DNA from: Hirudinaria manillensis
Lineage: Eukaryota; Annelida; Clitellata; Hirudinida; Hirudinidae
Length of the DNA: 64,000 nt
NCBI GenBank assembly: GCA_034509925.1
Contig: CM067531.1
Span: forward strand, 5,240,001-5,304,000
Reading direction: 5' to 3'
The notes under the pieces: model-generated
Database searches by the model: none
What the model was told of the DNA's origin: nothing
Seen by the model: the letters and a program-made list of their open reading frames with translations, nothing else
Position numbers and translations under genes: made by a program
Shown here: positions 58,823 to 64,000 of the stretch, piece by piece
Numbering within the stretch: the stretch's first letter is position 1
Layout of the letters: each line of letters begins with the position of its first letter

Positions 58823-61800
58823 ATGCGTCAACAAATGGATGTAAATTTATTAGAAATTGATTTTTCTTCATTTCCTGCAAATGTAAGTAACATTTTTATT
58901 AATAAAAATTGACGGCCAACTTACCCCAAAGATTTAGCGTTCATGTGTTTTGATAGCGGTGTTATGGTTCTCGTGGCACATTTGCAATTGGCGTCGCGGT
59001 TGTTGTATTTAGAAAGATCTACTCTTATTTTTTCTGAATAATTTACTTGTTTTGACACAAAGTAAACTTTACTTTTACAAATTTTACTCGTTACATTCAA
59101 TTTCGTAAAATACTTCCAAAGACGTGGTTAACACGTGGTTTGCTGTTCCAGCATGTGGGATGTGTAAACCTCTGCCATTAGTAATTTTGCATTTTTTACA
59201 ACATTGTCTTTGCAAAACATGTGGCAATCGAAGCTGACATGAGTCAAATAGCCGGCATCTGATATAGCCGTACTATTACTACGCATGTCACACCTGGAAC
59301 CACTGCCAAGTGATAGTTGATATTAGTGAAATTTTATAGACTCATTAATTCCTATGGGAAAATGTTTTAAAAGTTGGGAGGAGGGTCTGATTCAGTTGTT
59401 ACCTAATTTGTCACAATCATTCATTCATATCTCAATTTTGACATGAAAGAAGTTTCAAAATATCATTATTAGTGATGATGGAAATAGTTAAAAATTAGTA
59501 AATTTATTTGTTGTAAATTTATTTCCAGTTAGGATATCCTGGTAACCTGCAAGACATGTCAATAGATTCAGTATGTGCTTTATTGTAATTTGACTTTTGT
59601 TGTGTTTCTTGTCATCTAACATTTGGATCATTTTATGCAGCTTAACTTTTTTGCCTCTAGTCCTCTTCTGGACGATATTTTTGAAACTATGCCAGAAGAT
59701 GAAATCTTTGGATTAGATATGATCGAAAAAGAAGGGCAGGAATATTATGAACTGACAGATTCCTTTATGGATCCACCAGAAATTGAAAATGAATGGGTGG
59801 ACCCTACATGGTTTAAAAGTGAAGAAGAACTTTTTGAAGAAATGCTAAATTCAGAAAATTTTGATGTCTTATTGGGTGAAGATTATGAATTAAGTCTTTT
59901 GGATTTTGTTGTGGAAGAGTCTCAAATTTCGGCTTGTGATGTTAAGCTGGAATTGGCTGGTAATTCATCAATTTCAATAACTATTTGTTAATCTCAAAGA
60001 CTGTAGCTATACCATCACTAAGCATTATTATCTTTATTATTTCAAGGAGTCGGATCAGACACTGCATTTGGATTGTTAGATGAAGTAGAAAAAGGTTAAG
60101 ATGTCATTGTAAATAATTGCTTAATTTTTTATGTTAGTGACCATTTGACTGCAATTTCAGGACTCAAAGCTGAAATGTTCAAACAAGAAAAAGAGGAACC
60201 AGAAGATATTATCATAAAGTGGGTAACTATTTCAGCAAAAAAAAAGACTTAATGTTTAAATATATTTCTTTGTTATCAGAAACGTCAGGAGTCTTGGAAC
60301 CAAAAAAGTGGAATTAGAAAACTCAATTTCAAAAGATCCAGAAAACAACATAAATAATTTAACTGGAGTTGTGAGTCTGCCTAAAGCAAAGCAGAAAACA
60401 AAGACCTCAAAAGTCAAGCACAAATCCAAAGGAATTAGCAAAAGTGATGGCAAATATCGGCCACAAAAATTGGATTGTCAGTCTCGATCGAATGAATCGC
60501 ATCAAGTAATGGCAGAGCACGATTATGTCATCAGGGGCACAAGTAAGGGGAGTTCAACAATAGGAAAAGCTGGAACTATTTCAAGATCTAATCAAAACAT
60601 TAGAAACAATAAGGAATGCAAGGAAGTTCATGAGTCAAATGCTTTGAATCCAAACTCCATTCCAGTAGAAAATAAGTTTATGTTGGCACTCGATGCCAAG
60701 GTTCCACCCAAGACTAGACATGCTCCGATCCCCAGGAAAGATGCACCTCCGACGGCATCTAATGTTAGACTGAAGCCGGCACCCGTACCTAGGAAGGACA
60801 TCACTTCGCAGGATAAGTCTTTGGACCAAAAGCCTCAACTTGCCTCAACTTCTGGAAAGGATATTAAATACGAGCAGAGGCCAAAACCTGCTCCAGTTCC
60901 GAGAAAGATGACCTCAATTTTGGACAGTTCAAAACTAAAAAGTATTCAAGGTTAGCAAATTTGGAGAATAAGTTTCTGTACTTGGTTTCTGTTTTGATTA
61001 AAATTTGTTTTCTTATAACGTGCTCATGTATTTTTAGATGAAAAGATAGAAGTGAAATCTTTCCAAGATTGTCAGGGTCACAAATCACCAAACATAAGTT
61101 CAGATGATGGCTTTGTTTCACCAAATAACTCTCCAAAACTTTCACCTAAAGACAGTGAAAAGGATTGTTTTTCTTCTGTGGAAGATTTGAACTTGGGAGA
61201 TTTGCAACATAATGATCAAAGTGCAGATGGAAAGGACAAAAATAAGAAAAAACTCAGCTTGACAGATTACAAGAAATTGAAACAAGAAAGAGTCAAACAA
61301 GACTCAGGGACAAGTCAAGAAAGCAAAACCAGTGAAATATCAGCTGAAGGAGATCATAATTATTGTATGCCTTCTCAGTCTCATCAAACTGTTGCAGAGA
61401 CCTCAAATAGTATTGTAACTGAGAAGTGCAAAGTCCCTGTAGTGGCTGCTACAGAAGTTAAGAGTAAATCTACCTCATACATTAACATTGAAATTGAGCC
61501 AAAAAGATTAAATCAACAAACTCAAGCAAGACCAAATGCAACAAAGGTTGAACAGAATGGCTCAGGAGTTGCAGAATCATCCAAGAATCATTTTTCACAT
61601 GCCCGACCTTTCAGGGATCCCAGCAGGAGATTTGAAGACAACAATTACAGAAAAAGAAGGGCTTCCCCCATTCGTAATCCAGAAGTAGTAAAGAAAGCAA
61701 TGAAACATGAATCCCAGTATTCTAACAGCTCATGGAACACCAGCGTCCTTACAGTATTTGAGCTTCCTCGAAGAAATAGCAAATATAATAATTCGACCGG

Positions 61801-62909
61801 ATTCCCGTCCGACGTGAGCTCCGTCTCGTCGCCCTGTCAAAGGTCCAGAAGCAGATCATCGTCCGTCTCTTCAACATCTTCTACTTCCTCCGCTTCATCA
61901 TCGACATCCAAAGGAAGGCGTAGCAAAAATACGAGGTGAGATTATAGAAGTGTTGGCAATAATGCTAATTATGCCTTCATTTAAGTTTTGATAAGTGGCC
62001 TGGTTCATTTGTAAAGTTTCTAATGTAATATTATTTTTCCAAAGATTCTGCTAATATTTAATTCTTTTTTTGTCAGGTATCATGATGCATAATATTTTTT
62101 TATAAAAGAAAGTTTTAAACTAGTAGGACACTTTAATCTCAGTATCTTATACTTGTTTTCCAGAGATAGTAGCTCTAGTCAAAGGAAGTCACAAGACCAA
62201 CAGAGGGCCATTGTGAGATTTTACCTGTCTTTCATTCTATATGACAACCGGATCATGAAATTAAATTTTGGTTGATATAGGAGGAGAGGAGAATTGTATA
62301 TATCGGTGGCCTCCCATCAGACTATACGAAATATGACCTCAAGAGGAAAATGCAACGTTTTGGAGATGTTCTAGAAACAAGCATCCATAAGCGAAATAAG
62401 GAGTAAGTTGGACCTGCTCTTCATATCTTTATCTGTCCTGCCACTAGATATGGCAATGCATTTTGTTTGGGACAAAATCATTTATTGTGATTTTTATTTT
62501 CAGTGAATATTATGGATTTGTTACATTTGAAACGACAGCACAGGCAGCAAATGCAAAGCAAGGTGATTGATGAAATGCTTTGAAAAATACTTTCAATTTT
62601 CTTGTTTAAGATTTTTAATACTTCAAACCTTCAGACGGTCACAAGGTGCCAGGATGCGAGAGATTTGACTTCAGCTATGGAGGACGAAGAGAATTCTGTG
62701 GAACAAATTATTCCGACCTGGGTACATCACTATTACTATTACTTACTTTACTTGATTATGGCCATTTGTTTCTATTTTTAAACGTTCCTGTTACAGATAA
62801 TGAGGCAGTGTACAGGTCCAATTCTTCGAGGAATTCTCAAAATTCTGACTTTCAAGATCTGCTCCGACAAACCATGAGTATGGTTCAGAAATCTAAGAGA
62901 ACAAGCTGA
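58823..62909 (+). CDS. PGC-1 family transcriptional coactivator (Spargel/PPARGC1-like)
   Basis: Twelve exons: 58823-58882, 59529-59570, 59641-59959, 60047-60094, 60161-60218, 60280-60950, 61038-61935, 62164-62212, 62281-62402, 62504-62562, 62635-62721 and 62797-62909. They give 841 codons in phase. PGC-1 proteins coactivate nuclear receptors and NRF-type factors to drive mitochondrial biogenesis. Visible parts: an acidic N-terminal activation region (to about 150) with an FDVLL motif in place of LxxLL, an HCF-1-binding-type EHDY at about 255, repeated Pro/Lys modules (PAPVPRK), an RS/S-rich stretch before residue 700, and a C-terminal RRM at about 717-795 (EERRIVYIGGLPSDY...YYGFVTFETT) followed by the PGC-1-specific FDFSYGGRREFCGTNYSDLD. 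The tail has FQDLLRQ. A polyadenylation signal AATAAA lies at 63029-63034. Family assignment is firm from the RRM region; the N-terminal exons are less conserved. Confidence 0.88.
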
Positions 62910-64000
62910 AAGTTATTTATGCTGCAAATTATGTATATGATGCCTTCTTTTACTGATAACATGACCCTCAACTGCATCTCAATGTTTTATATTAATTTAA
63001 TAATCTCCCAAATATCATGGTTTTTTTCAATAAAACCAGTCAAACTAAAATTATCCTATAGATTAGAAATTCATTCGAAACTATTAAGTAAGAGTCCTTT
63101 CCGTCGCCGGACCTGCGGGTTTGACTTGCTCCTCGGAGTCATCTCATTTTCACATTCAATATTCAACATAATTTTTCCTTCTTGCTTCAAGCAAAGATTC
63201 TACCCTTTTGGCAGACCACTATAAATCCCCCAAGTCAATGATCTGCCATTGATACAAAGAAAATGCACCTATTGTTGCCCCATCACGAACACCAACTAGA
63301 ACTTTGTCAGACACTATTCAAAACCATGTATCATTTTCCTAATGAAGCAGAGCTTCATCAAAACATGTTGTTAGTTGCTCAATGTCTACATAATGAAATA
63401 GCCTAGAAATGTCACTAAGTTCAAGTGAATAAAAATGAGCTGTGATGCTCTTATTTGAAAGGGATGACATTTGATATGCAACACTTCTTAAACACCTCTT
63501 AAAACCTTCACAGCATGCACCATGGATTGGTCTTCATGTCACGTACAATTACTCGTTCAGTTTTTCAGTTGATGCTATAAGAGAATTTCACAGTCTTATT
63601 GGATGATACAAAATTCTCTCATCCAACATCATATTATCTATAAACCCAGCTAGACCACTAAGCTTTAAGGTAAATTATGACAAAATGCAAGCTCAAGCTG
63701 AGCGGATATGACCCCCAATTTTTTACTTAGGGAATCTTTTATGACAAGTCAATCTCTAAATGAGGAACTGAAAGTAGAATTTAGAGCTAAGTTCAGTCAA
63801 AACAAATGCAACAGGAAAAAGAATAAATACAAATGTGTTAAGTTAACAATTTGTTAAAAAAAAACACTTGCACAAATAATAGTTTGATAACTTTATCAAC
63901 AAAACACAAAATCATAATGAGGTAATTTCAGACAAACAGGCATCAATCACGTGGCAATGAGACAAGTTATGCAGATCCTAGAAGGTCCAATGCATTCATT
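62910..64000. other. PGC-1 3' flank with decayed coding sequence
   Basis: After the polyadenylation signal the rest is AT-rich. A minus-strand frame in 63222-63533 (separate entry) is the only structured part. Confidence 0.35.
63222..63533 (-). pseudogene. decayed reading frame, probably TE-derived
   Basis: In one minus-strand frame the pieces HGACCEGFKRCLRSVAYQ, TAHFYSLELSDISRLFHYVD and VLVGVRDGATIGAFSLYQW follow each other, broken by two in-frame stops between them and closed by a third. The composition is protein-like, and the frame is held for about 100 codons, so it looks like a degraded gene or transposon ORF. I do not recognise the family with confidence. Confidence 0.3.

Noticed and set aside
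1..64000. CRISPR arrays, operons, bacterial promoters or ribosome-binding sites
   Set aside because: The sequence is eukaryotic with spliceosomal introns throughout; repeats seen are microsatellites and transposon ends.

Overview
This is a window of AT-rich nuclear DNA from an animal. The genes have GT-AG introns, many of them short (about 50-80 nt), with some of 0.3-1 kb. Almost every gene is a metazoan orthologue that can be spliced by eye: GINS4/Sld5, a CXorf65-like protein, BIN3, RIM, PTRHD1, RNASEH2B, METAP1, Staufen and a PGC-1/Spargel-type coactivator. RIM and PGC-1 exclude fungi, plants and protists. The PGC-1 homologue has no LxxLL box but has an FxxLL motif, as reported for insect Spargel. 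The transposons (Ty3/mag-like, an R2/R4-type LINE in TAA arrays, a hAT MITE, a piggyBac relic) are of kinds common in invertebrates. I infer an invertebrate, probably an arthropod, but cannot name the species.

Layout. 1-3.4 kb: a possible last exon of an unknown + strand gene, then minus-strand exons of an activin-type TGF-beta propeptide. 3.4-6.2 kb: nothing recognisable. 6.26-8.0 kb: GINS4 (+) tail-to-tail with a CXorf65-like gene (-). 9.3-11.5 kb: BIN3 (-). 13.4-28.1 kb: RIM (+), 23 coding exons, with a 4.2-kb LTR retrotransposon inserted antisense in what was a 78-nt intron. 29.9-32.6 kb: PTRHD1 (+) tail-to-tail with RNASEH2B (-). 33.4-37.1 kb: METAP1 (+). 38.2-41.7 kb: Staufen (+). 42.8-46.9 kb: a single-exon gene (-) encoding 1353 aa with ankyrin repeats followed by a ZO-like PDZ-SH3-guanylate kinase core. 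47.9-57 kb: a repeat-rich block (piggyBac relic, GC-rich repeat, TE fragment, broken R2/R4-type LINE between TTA arrays) with a small HOIL-1/SHARPIN-like ubiquitin-fold gene at 49.6-50.7 kb. 57.8-58.4 kb: a hAT-type MITE. 58.8-62.9 kb: the PGC-1 homologue. 63-64 kb: a decayed reading frame.

The genes form no operon or pathway. They are housekeeping (replication, RNase H2, N-terminal Met removal, peptidyl-tRNA hydrolase fold), neuronal or cell-biological (RIM at presynaptic active zones, Staufen in mRNA transport, BIN3 in membrane/actin work, the ankyrin-MAGUK probably a junctional or cortical scaffold) and metabolic-regulatory (PGC-1) genes packed close together with several shared intergenic spacers.

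The most unusual items are the ankyrin-PDZ-SH3-GK gene, intronless among intron-dense neighbours; the retrotransposon with identical LTRs but a broken pol, lying 42 nt from a RIM splice acceptor; the stand-alone HOIL-like UBL; the activin propeptide exon that stops before any mature ligand; and the restriction-endonuclease LINE flanked by TTA microsatellites. Exon junctions were traced by eye from splice signals, reading phase and family knowledge; no alignment or transcript data were available.
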